DNA of 64,000 nt from Streptococcus sp. SN-1 (GCF_041154385.1 NZ_AP028929.1:930001-994000); one strand, 5' to 3'. Shown: positions 7,638 to 19,046, counted from the stretch's first letter. The notes: generated from the sequence alone by a model not told the origin. Program-made: numbers and translations.

Positions 7638-8714
7638 ATGGGATATACAGTTGCTGTAGTCGGCGCGACAGGTGCTGTCGGTGCTCAGATGATAAAAATG
7701 TTGGAAGAATCAACACTTCCAATTGATAAAATTCGTTTACTTGCTTCTGCACGTTCAGCGGGCAAGACTTTGAAATTTAAAGACCAAGATATTACGATTG
7801 AAGAAACGACTGAAACAGCTTTTGAAGGAGTTGACATTGCTCTCTTTTCAGCGGGTGGTTCGACATCAGCTAAGTATGCACCATACGCGGTTAAAGCTGG
7901 AGCGGTAGTGGTTGATAATACATCTTATTTCCGTCAAAATCCAGACGTACCATTGGTTGTTCCAGAGGTCAATGCTCACGCACTTGATGCCCACAACGGG
8001 ATTATTGCTTGCCCTAACTGTTCAACAATCCAAATGATGGTGGCTCTTGAGCCAGTTCGCCAAAAATGGGGCTTGGACCGTATCATCGTTTCAACTTACC
8101 AAGCAGTTTCAGGTGCTGGTATGGGAGCGATTCTTGAGACACAACGTGAACTTCGTGAAGTCTTGAATGATGGAGTGAAACCACGTGATTTACACGCAGA
8201 AATTTTGCCTTCAGGCGGTGACAAGAAACACTATCCTATCGCCTTTAACGCTCTTCCACAAATCGATGTCTTCACAGACAATGATTATACTTACGAAGAG
8301 ATGAAGATGACTAAGGAAACTAAGAAAATCATGGAAGATGATAGCATTGCAGTATCTGCAACATGTGTGCGTATTCCAGTCTTGTCAGCTCACTCTGAGT
8401 CAGTTTATATCGAAACAAAAGAAGTGGCTCCAATTGAAGAAGTCAAAGCAGCTATCGCAGCCTTCCCAGGTGCTGTTCTTGAAGATGATGTAGCTCATCA
8501 AATCTATCCACAAGCCATCAATGCAGTTGGTTCACGTGATACCTTCGTAGGTCGTATCCGTAAAGACTTGGATGCTGAAAAAGGAATTCACATGTGGGTT
8601 GTTTCAGATAACCTTCTCAAAGGTGCTGCTTGGAACTCAGTTCAAATTGCAGAAACTCTTCATGAACGTGGATTGGTTCGTCCAACGGCCGAATTGAAAT
8701 TTGAATTAAAATAG
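7638..8714 (+). CDS. asd: Aspartate-semialdehyde dehydrogenase
   Basis: Reduces aspartyl phosphate to aspartate semialdehyde, the branch point to lysine/diaminopimelate (for peptidoglycan) and to threonine/methionine. The protein has 358 residues. An N-terminal Rossmann motif G-A-T-G-A-V-G binds NADP. The catalytic cysteine is Cys128 in C-P-N-C-S-T-I-Q, and a later G-G-D-K-K-H-Y-P motif follows. RBS AAAGAGG precedes the ATG. It is followed 56 bases later by dapA, the next step of the lysine branch, so the two probably form an operon. Confidence 0.97.
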   Translation: MGYTVAVVGATGAVGAQMIKMLEESTLPIDKIRLLASARSAGKTLKFKDQDITIEETTETAFEGVDIALFSAGGSTSAKYAPYAVKAGAVVVDNTSYFRQNPDVPLVVPEVNAHALDAHNGIIACPNCSTIQMMVALEPVRQKWGLDRIIVSTYQAVSGAGMGAILETQRELREVLNDGVKPRDLHAEILPSGGDKKHYPIAFNALPQIDVFTDNDYTYEEMKMTKETKKIMEDDSIAVSATCVRIPVLSAHSESVYIETKEVAPIEEVKAAIAAFPGAVLEDDVAHQIYPQAINAVGSRDTFVGRIRKDLDAEKGIHMWVVSDNLLKGAAWNSVQIAETLHERGLVRPTAELKFELK

Positions 8715-8770
8715 TAATATCGTTTAGGAGTTCAAATGAACTCCTTCTTTGAAATAGAGAGGTGTTTCTC

Positions 8771-9706
8771 ATGTCTTATAAAGATTTAAAAGAGTGTAAA
8801 ATCATCACAGCCTTTATTACTCCCTTCCACGAGGATGGTTCCATCAATTTTGATGCTATTCCAGCCTTGATTGAACATTTATTGGCTCATCATACGGATG
8901 GAATTCTTCTTGCGGGAACGACTGCTGAGAGTCCAACCTTGACCCACGATGAAGAGTTGGAACTCTTTGCAGCTGTACAGAAAGTTGTCAATGGACGCGT
9001 TCCTTTGATTGCGGGTGTGGGTACCAATGATACGCGTGACTCGATCGAGTTTGTCAAAGAAGTAGCAGAATTTGGTGGTTTCGCAGCTGGGCTTGCTATC
9101 GTACCTTACTACAACAAGCCTTCTCAAGAAGGAATGTACCAGCACTTTAAGGCCATTGCAGATGCTTCTGACCTACCAATTATTATCTATAACATTCCAG
9201 GGCGTGTGGTTGTCGAATTAACTCCAGAAACCATGCTTCGCTTGGCTGACCATCCAAATATCATTGGGGTCAAAGAATGTACTAGCTTGGCCAATATGGC
9301 TTACTTGATTGAGCACAAGCCAGAAGAGTTCTTGATTTATACAGGTGAAGATGGAGATGCTTTCCATGCCATGAACCTTGGTGCGGATGGGGTTATTTCT
9401 GTTGCCTCTCATACAAATGGGGATGAAATGCACGAGATGTTTACTGCTATTGCAGAAAGCGATATGAAGAAAGCTGCAGCTATTCAACGTAAGTTCATTC
9501 CTAAAGTCAATGCCCTCTTCTCTTATCCAAGTCCTGCTCCAGTTAAGGCAGTTCTTAACTATATGGGATTTGAAGCTGGACCAACTCGTCTACCTCTAGT
9601 TCCAGCACCAGAAGAAGATGCCAAACGTATTATCAAGGTCGTTGTAGATGGCGACTATGAAGCGACTAAGGCCACTGTAACAGGTGTATTAAGACCAGAT
9701 TACTAA
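8771..9706 (+). CDS. dapA: 4-hydroxy-tetrahydrodipicolinate synthase
   Basis: Condenses pyruvate with aspartate semialdehyde in the first committed step of lysine/diaminopimelate synthesis. The 311-residue TIM barrel has the Schiff-base lysine Lys168 (G-V-K-E-C-T-S), Tyr140 (I-I-Y-N-I-P-G-R) and the substrate loop G-T-T-A-E. The ATG at 8771 is preferred to an upstream GTG at 8762, because GAGAGG lies just before it and the protein then begins M-S-Y-K-D-L as in related streptococci. A terminator follows immediately. Confidence 0.96.
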   Translation: MSYKDLKECKIITAFITPFHEDGSINFDAIPALIEHLLAHHTDGILLAGTTAESPTLTHDEELELFAAVQKVVNGRVPLIAGVGTNDTRDSIEFVKEVAEFGGFAAGLAIVPYYNKPSQEGMYQHFKAIADASDLPIIIYNIPGRVVVELTPETMLRLADHPNIIGVKECTSLANMAYLIEHKPEEFLIYTGEDGDAFHAMNLGADGVISVASHTNGDEMHEMFTAIAESDMKKAAAIQRKFIPKVNALFSYPSPAPVKAVLNYMGFEAGPTRLPLVPAPEEDAKRIIKVVVDGDYEATKATVTGVLRPDY

Positions 9707-9714
9707 TAAATATA

Positions 9715-9747
9715 AAATCCATGACCGAATGAACGATCATGGATTTC
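9715..9747. terminator. Bidirectional terminator between dapA and mnmE
   Basis: Inverted repeat AAATCCATGA / TCATGGATTT with loop CCGAATGAACGA between the convergent genes. Confidence 0.75.
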
Positions 9748-11121
9748 TTATTTTCCTAAACAGAATTGGCTAAAGAGTTGGGTGATGAGTTCATCAGGAG
9801 CCGCATCTCCAGTGATTTCTCCGAGGATTTCCCAAGTACGGGTCAAGTCAACTTGAAGCAAGTCAACTGGCATTCCCAGTTCAAGACCTTCATTAACAGC
9901 TTGTAGGCTTTCAACAGCCTTCTCAATCAAGGAAATATGACGGGCGTTTGACAAGTAAGTGGCATCTTGCTCTACAAGACCAGCATTTTCAAAGAAGAGG
10001 TTGTTGATTCTTTCTTCAATCTTATCAATATTTTGGTTTTTAAGAACTGAAATGCGGATGATATCTTCAGGTAGTTCTGAAGTTTCAATCGTTTCTGGTA
10101 GGTCAGTTTTGTTAAGAAGAATAATTCGGTTGGTATCCTGACTGATTTCTAAGAGTTGTCTGTCTTGAGAAGTCAGTGGTTCACTAGCATTTAGAACTAG
10201 TAAAACCAAGTCAGCTTCCTTAAGGGCTTTTTTTGAACGCTCAACACCGATTTGTTCAACGATATCATCCGTTTCACGAATACCAGCTGTGTCAATCAAT
10301 TTTAGGGGAACACCGTTGATGTTGACATACTCTTCAATGACATCTCGAGTAGTACCAGCAATATCTGTAACGATAGCCTTGTCCTCACGCAAGAGGTTGT
10401 TGAGAAGGCTAGATTTTCCAACGTTGGGGCGTCCGATGATAGCTGTGGAAATTCCTTCACGAAGGATTTTACCGCGACGGGCTGTTCTAAGGAGATTTGT
10501 TAGCAATTGCTCAAACTCCATAGTCTTCTCACGGACAACAGCAGTAGTGGCTTCCTCAACATCGTCATACTCAGGATAATCAATATTAACCTCGACTTGG
10601 GCAAGTGTGTTAAGGATTTCTTGACGGGTATTGTTAATGAGGTCAGAAAGGGAGCCGTCTAATTGCTTAACTGCAATGTTCATGGCCTTGTCAGTCTTGG
10701 CGCGGATGATGTCCATCACGGCCTCAGCCTGTGTCAAATCTACGCGACCGTTTAGAAAGGCACGTTTAGTAAATTCACCAGGTTCTGCCAACCGAGCTCC
10801 TTCACGGATAGCTAGCTGGAGAATCTCATTGGTCACGGCAATACCACCGTGGGTGTTAATCTCGATAATATCCTCACGAGTAAAGGTCTTGGGAGACTTC
10901 ATAGCCCCGACCATAACCTCGTCCATGACCTTCCCTGTCTGAGGGTCAACAATGTGACCGTAGTTAAGGGTATGGCTAGCAACCTGACTCAAGTCTTTTC
11001 CTTTAAAAATCTTTTGCGCAATAGCAAAACTGTCAGTTCCGCTCAGGCGGACAATACCAATAGCCCCTTCACCTAGTGGAGTAGAGATAGCAGCGATGGT
11101 ATCAAATTCACGTGTAATCAT
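9748..11121 (-). CDS. mnmE: tRNA modification GTPase MnmE
   Basis: With MnmG, MnmE installs carboxymethylaminomethyl groups at U34 of certain tRNAs. The 457-residue protein has an N-terminal formyl-tetrahydrofolate-binding domain (about 1-118). A G domain is inserted in the helical domain, with [13 protein letters not shown] and N-K-T-D. The C-terminus is C-L-G-K, which fits the family's C-terminal C-x-G-K. The start at 11121 is chosen over an upstream in-frame ATG (11178) because AAAGGAAATATT lies directly before it, and the protein then starts at the conserved [12 protein letters not shown]. Confidence 0.96.
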   Translation of the reverse strand: MITREFDTIAAISTPLGEGAIGIVRLSGTDSFAIAQKIFKGKDLSQVASHTLNYGHIVDPQTGKVMDEVMVGAMKSPKTFTREDIIEINTHGGIAVTNEILQLAIREGARLAEPGEFTKRAFLNGRVDLTQAEAVMDIIRAKTDKAMNIAVKQLDGSLSDLINNTRQEILNTLAQVEVNIDYPEYDDVEEATTAVVREKTMEFEQLLTNLLRTARRGKILREGISTAIIGRPNVGKSSLLNNLLREDKAIVTDIAGTTRDVIEEYVNINGVPLKLIDTAGIRETDDIVEQIGVERSKKALKEADLVLLVLNASEPLTSQDRQLLEISQDTNRIILLNKTDLPETIETSELPEDIIRISVLKNQNIDKIEERINNLFFENAGLVEQDATYLSNARHISLIEKAVESLQAVNEGLELGMPVDLLQVDLTRTWEILGEITGDAAPDELITQLFSQFCLGK

Positions 11122-11258
11122 AATATTTCCTTTAATAAATGGCTCTTTTCTTGGAAATTTTTCCAAGTCTCTTTTCAAATTGTAACAAATTTAGGATATT
11201 TCTTCAATGAATGCTACTTGGAGATTGAAAAAGCCTAAGCAATTCTGCTTAAGCTAGC

Positions 11259-11441
11259 TTATTTGGTGCGCATTTCCCCTTGTGGGAAATAAGTTCCTTC
11301 TGGCATGTCGTTGATGATGACATGGACAGCAGATTGAGGTGCTCCAGTGTTGCGAACAACAGCTTCTGTTACTTCCTTAGCAAGAGCTTTCTTTTGCTCG
11401 AGCGTGCGTCCTTCAAATAAATCGATGCGTACAAATGGCAT
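11259..11441 (-). CDS. 4-oxalocrotonate tautomerase family protein
   Basis: 60-residue member of the tautomerase superfamily. Pro1, exposed after removal of Met, is the catalytic base, so the start must be the ATG giving M-P-F-V-R-I-D-L, not the upstream ATG at 11456. A conserved internal arginine pair and the R-T-L-E-Q-K segment are present. Streptococcal members have no firmly known metabolic substrate. It appears monocistronic. Confidence 0.88.
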   Translation of the reverse strand: MPFVRIDLFEGRTLEQKKALAKEVTEAVVRNTGAPQSAVHVIINDMPEGTYFPQGEMRTK

Positions 11442-11513
11442 AATAGCTTCCTCCACTAGTTTTTGATTTCTTCTATTTTACCACATTTTGCCGTTTAAAG
11501 CTTAAGAAAATTA

Positions 11514-11522
11514 TGATATACT
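11514..11522 (+). promoter_or_regulatory. Extended -10 promoter of the tdk operon
   Basis: TGA TATACT, an extended -10, lies 42 bases before the tdk ATG. The divergent tautomerase gene ends the upstream region. Confidence 0.6.
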
Positions 11523-11564
11523 AGAATGTAGCAAAAATTTAGAAATGGACGTGAAGCAAGAAAC

Positions 11565-12155
11565 ATGGCACAGTTGTATTATCGTTATGGGACCATGAAC
11601 TCTGGTAAGACCATTGAGATTCTCAAGGTGGCCTATAACTACGAGGAGCAGGGAAAAGGTGTTGTGATTATGACCTCGGCTCTAGATACGCGTGACGGTG
11701 TGGGCTATGTATCTAGTCGGATTGGTATGAAACGCCCAGCAATTGCGATTGAGGAAACAACTGATATCTTCGGCTATATCCGAGACCTATCAGAAAAACC
11801 TTACTGTGTGTTGGTCGATGAGGCTCAGTTTCTCAAGCGTCACCATGTTTACGACCTAGCTCGTGTTGTCGATGAGCTAGACATACCTGTCATGGCTTTT
11901 GGTTTGAAAAATGACTTTCGTAATGAATTGTTCGAAGGTTCCAAATATCTCTTGCTTTTAGCAGACAAGATTGATGAGATTAAGACCATTTGCCAGTTTT
12001 GTAAGAAAAAGGCGACTATGGTCTTGCGTACACAGGATGGATTGCCTGTTTATGATGGAGAACAGATCCAGATTGGTGGTAATGAAACCTATATCTCAGT
12101 TTGCCGTAAACATTATTTTGCCCCTGAAATCAATAAGGAGAATGAAGAAAAATGA
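11565..12155 (+). CDS. tdk: Thymidine kinase
   Basis: Phosphorylates thymidine with ATP in the pyrimidine salvage pathway. The 196-residue type II enzyme has a P-loop-like G-T-M-N-S-G-K-T, the V-D-E-A-Q-F motif, and a zinc site from C-Q-F-C and C-R-K-H. It is the first gene of a tightly packed run. The stop overlaps the prfA start as ATGA. Confidence 0.96.
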   Translation: MAQLYYRYGTMNSGKTIEILKVAYNYEEQGKGVVIMTSALDTRDGVGYVSSRIGMKRPAIAIEETTDIFGYIRDLSEKPYCVLVDEAQFLKRHHVYDLARVVDELDIPVMAFGLKNDFRNELFEGSKYLLLLADKIDEIKTICQFCKKKATMVLRTQDGLPVYDGEQIQIGGNETYISVCRKHYFAPEINKENEEK

Positions 12156-13231
12156 ACATCTATGATCAACTACAAGCTGTAGAAGACCGTTATGAAGAAT
12201 TAGGAGAATTGCTGAGTGACCCAGATGTGGTTTCGGACACCAAGCGTTTCATGGAGCTTTCAAAAGAGGAGGCTTCTACTCGTGACACAGTAACAGCCTA
12301 CCGTGAGTATAAGCAAGTCCTCCAAAATATCGTCGATGCTGAAGAGATGATTAAGGAATCAGGTGGAGATGCTGACTTGGAAGAAATGGCCAAGCAAGAG
12401 CTCAAAGATGCCAAGGCTGAAAAAGAAGAATACGAAGAAAAACTAAAAATCTTGCTCCTTCCGAAAGATCCAAACGATGACAAGAACATCATCCTTGAAA
12501 TCCGTGGAGCGGCTGGTGGTGACGAAGCGGCACTTTTCGCCGGAGACCTTCTAACTATGTACCAAAAGTATGCAGAAGCCCAAGGCTGGCGCTTTGAAGT
12601 CATGGAAGCTTCTATGAACGGTGTCGGTGGTTTCAAAGAAGTCGTTGCTATGGTTTCAGGTCAGTCTGTTTACTCTAAACTTAAGTATGAGTCAGGTGCC
12701 CACCGTGTGCAACGTGTTCCTGTGACAGAAAGCCAAGGTCGTGTCCATACATCAACTGCCACAGTTCTTGTCATGCCTGAAGTCGAAGAAGTAGAATACG
12801 ATATTGATCCAAAAGACCTTCGTGTTGATATCTACCACGCATCAGGTGCTGGTGGACAGAACGTCAATAAGGTTGCGACAGCCGTTCGTATCGTTCACTT
12901 GCCAACCAATATCAAGGTTGAGATGCAGGAAGAACGTACTCAGCAGAAAAACCGTGAGAAGGCTATGAAAATCATACGTGCACGTGTGGCTGACCACTTT
13001 GCTCAGATTGCACAAGACGAACAAGACGCTGAGCGTAAGTCAACGATTGGTACTGGTGACCGTTCAGAACGGATTCGTACTTATAACTTCCCACAAAACC
13101 GTGTCACAGACCACCGTATCGGTTTAACCCTCCAAAAACTAGATACCATTTTGTCTGGTAAATTGGATGAAGTTGTGGATGCCTTGGTTCTTTATGACCA
13201 AACACAAAAATTAGAAGAATTAAACAAATAA
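12152..13231 (+). CDS. prfA: Peptide chain release factor 1
   Basis: Recognises UAA and UAG stop codons and triggers peptide release. In 359 residues it carries the P-V-T recognition tripeptide (P-x-T) and the catalytic G-G-Q at residues 234-236. It overlaps tdk by four bases and prmC by one base. The next gene encodes the enzyme that methylates this GGQ glutamine, a common and functionally sensible pairing. Confidence 0.97.
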   Translation: MNIYDQLQAVEDRYEELGELLSDPDVVSDTKRFMELSKEEASTRDTVTAYREYKQVLQNIVDAEEMIKESGGDADLEEMAKQELKDAKAEKEEYEEKLKILLLPKDPNDDKNIILEIRGAAGGDEAALFAGDLLTMYQKYAEAQGWRFEVMEASMNGVGGFKEVVAMVSGQSVYSKLKYESGAHRVQRVPVTESQGRVHTSTATVLVMPEVEEVEYDIDPKDLRVDIYHASGAGGQNVNKVATAVRIVHLPTNIKVEMQEERTQQKNREKAMKIIRARVADHFAQIAQDEQDAERKSTIGTGDRSERIRTYNFPQNRVTDHRIGLTLQKLDTILSGKLDEVVDALVLYDQTQKLEELNK

Positions 13232-14067
13232 TGAAATTAGCTCAATTATTTTCAGATTTTGAAGAAGAGTTGATAAGACAAGGAGAGGAAGCTGAAAGCC
13301 TCTCTTTTGTCTATCGTAGCCTGAAAAATCTCTCTTTTACAGATTTCGTTTTTGCCCTACAGCAAGAAGTAACAAAAGAGGAAGAAGTATTTGTAAAAGG
13401 AATTTTCCAACAGTTAGCAGCTCATAAACCGGCCCAGTACATCATCGGTCATGCAGATTTCTTTGAAATACGGTTAAAAGTTGATGAACGGGTTTTGATT
13501 CCTCGTCCAGAAACAGAAGAGTTGGTGGAGCTTATCCTGGCTGAAAATCCTGAAGAAAATCTTAAGGTCCTAGATATTGGAACAGGTAGTGGAGCTATTG
13601 CTCTCGCTCTAGCAAAAAATAGACCAGATTGGTCAGTGACAGCAGCAGATATTTCCCAAGAGGCTCTTAACCTTGCATCCGAGAATGCTAAAAATCAAAA
13701 ACTTAATATATTTTTTAAAAAATCTGATTGTTTTGCAGAAATTTCTGAAAAATATGATATAATTGTATCCAATCCACCCTATATCTCTCGTGAAGATGAG
13801 TCAGAGGTAGGCTTGAATGTTTTGCATTCAGAGCCTCACCTAGCCCTCTTTGCAGACGAGGATGGCCTAGCTATTTATCGTAGAATTGCGGAAGATGCAA
13901 GAGACTATCTCAAAGATGGTGGTAAGATTTACCTTGAAATTGGATACAAGCAAGGTCAAAGTGTTCCTGAACTTTTTAGGAAATACCTTCATGAAAAACG
14001 AGTACGAACGCTCAAGGATCAGTTTGGTCAAGATAGGATGGTTGTAGTTGATGATGGACAGGATTAG
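13231..14067 (+). CDS. prmC: Release factor glutamine methyltransferase
   Basis: SAM-dependent methylase that modifies the glutamine in the GGQ motif of release factors. The 278-residue protein has an N-terminal helical domain, the SAM site D-I-G-T-G-S-G-A-I-A and the catalytic S-N-P-P-Y-I-S. Its first base is the last base of the prfA stop. The 3' end overlaps the next gene. Formerly called HemK. Confidence 0.96.
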   Translation: MKLAQLFSDFEEELIRQGEEAESLSFVYRSLKNLSFTDFVFALQQEVTKEEEVFVKGIFQQLAAHKPAQYIIGHADFFEIRLKVDERVLIPRPETEELVELILAENPEENLKVLDIGTGSGAIALALAKNRPDWSVTAADISQEALNLASENAKNQKLNIFFKKSDCFAEISEKYDIIVSNPPYISREDESEVGLNVLHSEPHLALFADEDGLAIYRRIAEDARDYLKDGGKIYLEIGYKQGQSVPELFRKYLHEKRVRTLKDQFGQDRMVVVDDGQD

Positions 14068-14653
14068 ACAAGAGTTGGAAAATGGTGGAGCTGTTGTTCT
14101 GCCTACAGAGACGGTTTACGGTCTCTTTGCCAAGGCTCTAGACGAAAAAGCAGTTGACCATGTTTACCAACTCAAACGTCGTCCAAGAGACAAGGCTCTT
14201 AACCTCAATATCGCCTCTCTAGAGGACATCTTGCACTTTTCTAAGAATCAGCCAACTTATCTACAAAAACTTGTAGAGACCTTTTTACCAGGTCCCTTGA
14301 CCATTATACTCGAAGCCAATGACCGAGTTCCCTATTGGGTCAATTCTGGCCTTGCAACGGTGGGATTTCGGATGCCTAGTCATCCCATTACCCTTGATTT
14401 GATTCGAGAGACAGGTCCTCTGATTGGACCGTCTGCTAATATCTCAGGTCGGGCTAGTGGAGTGACCTTTGCTCAAATTCTAGAGGATTTTGACCAAGAG
14501 GCTTTGGGGCTAGAAGACGATGCTTTTCTAACTGGACAGGATTCAACTATTTTGGATTTGTCTGGAGACAAGGTGAAAATCTTACGCCAAGGGGCCATTA
14601 AGCGAGAGGATATTCTTGCTCAGTTGCCAGAGATTTCTTTTGAGGAGGCATGA
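14051..14653 (+). CDS. L-threonylcarbamoyladenylate synthase (Sua5/YciO/YrdC family)
   Basis: Makes threonylcarbamoyl-AMP from threonine, bicarbonate and ATP, the first step of t6A37 tRNA modification. The 200-residue form consists of the YrdC domain alone, with L-P-T-E-T-V-Y-G-L near the start, the K-R-R-P-R-D-K segment and G-P-S-A-N-I-S-G. It lacks the C-terminal Sua5 domain. TTG 14048, ATG 14051 and ATG 14054 are all possible starts. The ATG at 14051 is chosen, overlapping prmC by 17 bases. Confidence 0.9.
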   Translation: MMDRIRQELENGGAVVLPTETVYGLFAKALDEKAVDHVYQLKRRPRDKALNLNIASLEDILHFSKNQPTYLQKLVETFLPGPLTIILEANDRVPYWVNSGLATVGFRMPSHPITLDLIRETGPLIGPSANISGRASGVTFAQILEDFDQEALGLEDDAFLTGQDSTILDLSGDKVKILRQGAIKREDILAQLPEISFEEA

Positions 14654-14654
14654 A

Positions 14655-15086
14655 ATGCTAAGAGATTTACAAGAAACCGATGTGAAAGCTATATGTGACA
14701 TCAACCAAGAGGCGTTGGGTTATTCTTTTAGTCCAGAGGAAACGGCTAGCCAACTAGCTAGACTATCTCAGGATTCCCATCATTTCCTACTTGGCTATGA
14801 GGATAAAGCTAGTCATTCCTTGCTTGGATATGTCCACGCTGAGGTCTATGAATCACTTTATTCTAAAGCAGGATTTAATATCTTAGCCTTAGCAGTTTCA
14901 CCTCAAGAGCAAGGTCAAGGTATTGGTAAAAGCTTACTGCAAGGGTTGGATCAAGAAGCAAAAAGACGTGGTTATGGGTTTATCCGCTTAAACTCTGCCG
15001 ATCATCGTCTGGGTGCTCATGCATTTTATGAAAAAGTTGGTTATACTTGTGATAAAGTGCAGAAACGGTTTATTCGCATCTTTTAG
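14655..15086 (+). CDS. GNAT-family N-acetyltransferase
   Basis: 143-residue acetyl-CoA-dependent acetyltransferase. The acetyl-CoA binding motif is in A-L-A-V-S-P-Q-E-Q-G-Q-G-I-G-K-S, and a C-terminal A-H-A-F-Y-E-K-V-G-Y segment follows. The ATG at 14655 is chosen because GAGGAGG (14642-14648) lies just upstream, at the very end of the previous gene, implying coupled translation. The substrate is unknown. A RimI-like protein or small-molecule acetylation role is possible. Confidence 0.88.
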   Translation: MLRDLQETDVKAICDINQEALGYSFSPEETASQLARLSQDSHHFLLGYEDKASHSLLGYVHAEVYESLYSKAGFNILALAVSPQEQGQGIGKSLLQGLDQEAKRRGYGFIRLNSADHRLGAHAFYEKVGYTCDKVQKRFIRIF

Positions 15087-15145
15087 TTTATTTTCTTGTT
15101 GTAAAACAAACTAAAGGACCAGTCACACTATAAAGGAGAAGACCT

Positions 15146-16402
15146 ATGATTTTTGACAAAGATGATTTTAAAGCATACGATGCTGATCTATGGAATGCTA
15201 TTGCCAAAGAAGAGGAACGCCAACAAAACAATATCGAGTTGATTGCTTCGGAAAACGTAGTTTCTAAGGCTGTAATGGCAGCTCAAGGGTCTATCTTGAC
15301 CAATAAATACGCCGAAGGATACCCAGGACGTCGTTATTATGGTGGAACTGATGTGGTAGACGTGGTAGAAACTCTAGCTATTGAACGTGCAAAAGAAATT
15401 TTTGGTGCCAAATTTGCCAATGTCCAACCCCACTCAGGAAGCCAAGCCAACTGTGCTGCCTATATGGCTTTGATTGAGCCTGGCGATACGGTTATGGGAA
15501 TGGATTTAGCAGCTGGTGGACACTTGACTCACGGAGCTCCTGTCAGCTTCTCTGGTCAAACCTACAACTTTGTTTCTTATAGTGTGGATCCTGAGACCGA
15601 ACTCTTGGACTTTGATGCTATTTTGAAACAAGCCCAAGAAGTAAAACCAAAACTGATTGTAGCAGGTGCTTCAGCCTATTCTCAAATTATCGACTTTTCA
15701 AAATTCCGTGAAATTGCTGATGCTGTTGGTGCTAAGCTCATGGTGGATATGGCCCATATCGCTGGTTTGATTGCGGCTGGTCTTCACCCAAGCCCAGTAC
15801 CATACGCCCATATCACTACAACAACGACTCATAAAACCCTTCGTGGACCACGTGGTGGTTTGATTTTGACCAATGACGAAGAACTTGCTAAGAAAATCAA
15901 TTCAGCTATTTTCCCTGGTATTCAGGGAGGTCCTTTGGAACATGTTGTGGCTGCGAAGGCTGTTTCCTTCAAAGAAGTTTTGGATCCAGCTTTCAAGGAA
16001 TATGCTGCCAATGTTATCAAGAACAGCAAGGCTATGGCAGATGTCTTCTTGCAAGACCCTGATTTTCGTATCATTTCTGGAGGGACTGAAAACCATCTCT
16101 TCCTAGTGGATGTGACTAAAGTTGTAGAAAACGGAAAAGTTGCTCAAAACTTGCTGGATGAAGTCAATATTACCCTAAATAAAAACTCAATCCCTTACGA
16201 AAGCTTGTCACCATTCAAGACAAGTGGTATTCGTATCGGAGCAGCAGCCATTACTGCACGTGGATTTGGTGAAGAAGAAAGTCGCAAAGTGGCTGAACTT
16301 ATCATTAAAACCCTTAAGAATGCAGAAAATGAAGCTGTCTTAGAAGAAGTGAGAAGCGATGTCAAAGCATTGACAGATGCCTTCCCATTATACGAGGACT
16401 AA
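15146..16402 (+). CDS. glyA: Serine hydroxymethyltransferase
   Basis: PLP enzyme interconverting serine and glycine while charging tetrahydrofolate with a one-carbon unit. At 418 residues it is typical. The PLP lysine is Lys230 in [14 protein letters not shown], and [13 protein letters not shown] is present near residue 55. Strong RBS AAAGGAGA. The gene is followed 7 bases later by the nucleoid-associated protein gene. Confidence 0.98.
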   Translation: MIFDKDDFKAYDADLWNAIAKEEERQQNNIELIASENVVSKAVMAAQGSILTNKYAEGYPGRRYYGGTDVVDVVETLAIERAKEIFGAKFANVQPHSGSQANCAAYMALIEPGDTVMGMDLAAGGHLTHGAPVSFSGQTYNFVSYSVDPETELLDFDAILKQAQEVKPKLIVAGASAYSQIIDFSKFREIADAVGAKLMVDMAHIAGLIAAGLHPSPVPYAHITTTTTHKTLRGPRGGLILTNDEELAKKINSAIFPGIQGGPLEHVVAAKAVSFKEVLDPAFKEYAANVIKNSKAMADVFLQDPDFRIISGGTENHLFLVDVTKVVENGKVAQNLLDEVNITLNKNSIPYESLSPFKTSGIRIGAAAITARGFGEEESRKVAELIIKTLKNAENEAVLEEVRSDVKALTDAFPLYED

Positions 16403-16409
16403 AACTTTT

Positions 16410-17384
16410 ATGGACATTTATATTAAGAAAGCCATTATCCATCAGTTCAGTCCGGATGACACCGAGCTGTTCCTAGCGGATAAATTTCTCAATATTACTC
16501 CAAAAATCGAAGAATATCTGCGTAAAAAAATTGAACGTGTATATTCAGATGAAGCTAAGACTGGGATTTTCGAAGAAGAAAATCCCTTCTTCAATCACAT
16601 CACAGACGATTTGTTGGAGACATCAGTAACGCTGGCTAATCTCTGGAAAGAGGAGTTCGGCATTTCAGAAAATCTCAAGACCAATGACTTGATTTTTGTG
16701 CAATTTTCTAAAGAAGGTGTAGAACATTTTGCTTTCTTACGAATTGCCCTGCGGGAGACCTTGACTCACCTCGGTGGAGAAGTTGATAATCCAATCAAGC
16801 TGACTCAGAATAACCTGCCTGGATTTGGAACGGGTGCTGACGAGGCCTTGGTGGTCAATCTTCAGAGCCGCAAGTACCATCTGATTGAAAAACGAATCAA
16901 GTACAATGGAACTTTCTTGAACTATTTTTCAGAAAATCTCCTTGCCGTAGCCCCTAAGATTTCTCCTAAGAAATCTATCAAAGAACTGGAAAAAACGGCC
17001 CATAGAATTGCTGAGACTTTTAACACAGATGATTTTCAATTTCAATCCAAGGTCAAATCAGCGATTTTCAACAACCTAGAAGAAAGCAATGAATTGTCAC
17101 CTGAAAAATTGGCCAACGACCTTTTTGACAATAATCTGACGGCTCGTTTGAGCTTTATTGATCAAGTCAAGGAAGCTGTCCCAGAACCTGTTCAATTTGA
17201 TGAAATTGATGCCAGTCGCCAGCTTAAAAAATTTGAAAACCAAAAACTCTCCTTGTCAAATGGAATTGAGCTCATCGTTCCCAATAACGTCTATCAAGAC
17301 GCCGAGTCTGTTGAGTTTATTCAAAATGACAATGGAACCTACTCTATCTTAATCAAAAATATCGAGGATATCCAAAGTAAATAA
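16410..17384 (+). CDS. Nucleoid-associated protein (YejK/NdpA family)
   Basis: 324-residue protein resembling the 37-kDa nucleoid-associated protein family. The start is placed at [11 protein letters not shown], as is typical for the family; an earlier in-frame codon at 16377 would overlap glyA. No clear Shine-Dalgarno is visible between the glyA stop and this ATG, so expression may depend on coupling. The stop overlaps the next gene by one base. DNA binding is inferred from the family only. Confidence 0.82.
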   Translation: MDIYIKKAIIHQFSPDDTELFLADKFLNITPKIEEYLRKKIERVYSDEAKTGIFEEENPFFNHITDDLLETSVTLANLWKEEFGISENLKTNDLIFVQFSKEGVEHFAFLRIALRETLTHLGGEVDNPIKLTQNNLPGFGTGADEALVVNLQSRKYHLIEKRIKYNGTFLNYFSENLLAVAPKISPKKSIKELEKTAHRIAETFNTDDFQFQSKVKSAIFNNLEESNELSPEKLANDLFDNNLTARLSFIDQVKEAVPEPVQFDEIDASRQLKKFENQKLSLSNGIELIVPNNVYQDAESVEFIQNDNGTYSILIKNIEDIQSK

Positions 17385-17998
17385 TGTTTAAACGAATTCG
17401 AAGAGTGCTTGTACTAGCAGTCTTCCTTTTTGCTGGATATAAAGCTTACCGTGTTCACCAAGATGTCAAGCAAGTCATGACCTATCAACCCATGGTGCGA
17501 GAAATCTTGAGTGAAAAAGACACCCCAGCAAACGAAGAGCTTGTGCTCGCTATGATTTATACTGAAACAAAAGGAAAAGAAGGCGATGTTATGCAGTCTA
17601 GTGAGTCTGCAAGTGGTTCTACTAACACCATCAATGATAATGCCTCTAGCATTCGGCAAGGCATTCAAACACTGACAGACAATCTTTATCTGGCCCAGAA
17701 GAAGGGGGTAGATGTCTGGACGGCTGTTCAAGCCTATAATTTTGGACCTGCCTATATCGATTTTATTGCCCAAAATGGCAAGGAAAATACCTTGGCTCTA
17801 GCCAAACAGTACTCTCGTGAGACTGTTGCTCCCTTGCTTGGTAATACCACTGGAAAGACTTATAGTTATATTCACCCCATTTCCATTTTTCATGGATCCG
17901 AACTCTATGTAAATGGAGGAAACTATTATTATTCTAGACAGGTGCAACTCAACCTTTACATCATCAAATGTTTCACTCTCTTTTCGACATCTGGCTAG
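17384..17998 (+). CDS. pvaA: Lysozyme-like surface protein (PvaA/Pmp23 type)
   Basis: 204-residue protein with one N-terminal membrane anchor (about residues 7-22) and an extracellular lysozyme-like fold. The candidate catalytic glutamate is Glu61 in A-M-I-Y-T-E-T-K-G, and the A-Y-N-F-G-P motif is typical of lytic transglycosylase-like domains. It matches the pneumococcal vaccine antigen A/Pmp23 protein, which has been linked to septum organisation. It overlaps the preceding gene by one base. A terminator hairpin includes its stop codon. Confidence 0.87.
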   Translation: MFKRIRRVLVLAVFLFAGYKAYRVHQDVKQVMTYQPMVREILSEKDTPANEELVLAMIYTETKGKEGDVMQSSESASGSTNTINDNASSIRQGIQTLTDNLYLAQKKGVDVWTAVQAYNFGPAYIDFIAQNGKENTLALAKQYSRETVAPLLGNTTGKTYSYIHPISIFHGSELYVNGGNYYYSRQVQLNLYIIKCFTLFSTSG

Positions 17999-18014
17999 CC
18001 CAGGTGTTTTTGTT
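17987..18014 (+). terminator. Terminator overlapping the pvaA stop
   Basis: Inverted repeat ACATCTGG / CCAGGTGT followed by TTTTTG. The pvaA stop codon TAG lies in the loop. Confidence 0.65.
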
Positions 18015-18071
18015 ATAAGTTTTCTTTAAGATAGATATATTACTCTAGAAAGGTAAAGGAGGGAATTCCCT

Positions 18072-19046
18072 ATGAGAAAGAAACTCTTTCTGACCAGTGC
18101 TGCGGTCTTGTGGGCAGTAACAGCTATGAATAGTGTCCATGCAGCAACAGATGTTCAAAAAGTCATCGATGAAACCTATGTCCAACCTGAATATGTCCTA
18201 GGTTCATCCCTATCTGAAGACCAAAAAAATCAAACCCTTAAAAAACTGGGCTACAATGCCTCAACAGATACCAAAGAACTCAAGACTATGACACCTGATG
18301 TCTATTCTAAAATCATGAATGTGGCCAATGACTCTAGTTTACAGTTGTATTCATCAGCCAAGATTCAAAAACTAGGTGACAAGTCGCCACTTGAGGTCAA
18401 GATTGAAACACCAGAAAACATCACTAAGGTGACTCAGGATATGTACCGAAATGCAGCCGTAACTTTGGGTGTGGAACACGCCAAAATCACTGTAGCAGCA
18501 CCTATTCCCGTTACAGGTGAGAGTGCTTTAGCAGGGATCTATTATTCGCTAGAAGCTAATGGAGCCAAGGTGCCACAAGCCAATAAAGACTTGGCTCAAG
18601 AAGAGTTGAAGGCTTTGTCAGATATCAATGCTGAAAACAAGGACAAGTCAGGCTATGATGCTAATAAATTAAACGTTGCCCTAGCCGATATTAAGTCAGG
18701 ACTAGCCAAAGCTAAAGAAAGCAAGGGAAATCTTACAGAAGAAGATGTCCGTAAAATTGTTGAAGATACCTTGAAAAATTACCAACTTGATCAGGTTATA
18801 ACAGGAAACCAAATCAATATCATCATCAATTTTGCTTTGAATCTCTCAAAGAGTGATATACTCAGCAATGCAGACTTCACTAAAACCCTAAATGACCTTA
18901 AACAAAGTATTGTTTCACAAGCTGGCGACAGTTTTAAAAATATCAACCTTAACTTTGATGCTGATAAGGCGCTAGAGGACGGCGGCAATTTCCTAAGCTC
19001 CCTCTGGCAAGCCATTGCCAACTTCTTCAAGAGTTTTGGTTCTTAA
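18072..19046 (+). CDS. Secreted DUF1002 protein
   Basis: 324-residue protein with a clear Sec signal peptide (M-R-K-K-L-F-L-T-S-A-A-V-L-W-A-V) cleaved near A-A-T at about residue 25, followed by the DUF1002 region. The C-terminus is hydrophobic (S-L-W-Q-A-I-A-N-F-F-K-S-F-G-S). RBS AAAGGAGGG. DUF1002 proteins occur in Firmicutes (for example B. subtilis YpuA) with no known biochemical role. It follows the pvaA terminator and has a possible TATATT -10 of its own. Confidence 0.82.
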   Translation: MRKKLFLTSAAVLWAVTAMNSVHAATDVQKVIDETYVQPEYVLGSSLSEDQKNQTLKKLGYNASTDTKELKTMTPDVYSKIMNVANDSSLQLYSSAKIQKLGDKSPLEVKIETPENITKVTQDMYRNAAVTLGVEHAKITVAAPIPVTGESALAGIYYSLEANGAKVPQANKDLAQEELKALSDINAENKDKSGYDANKLNVALADIKSGLAKAKESKGNLTEEDVRKIVEDTLKNYQLDQVITGNQINIIINFALNLSKSDILSNADFTKTLNDLKQSIVSQAGDSFKNINLNFDADKALEDGGNFLSSLWQAIANFFKSFGS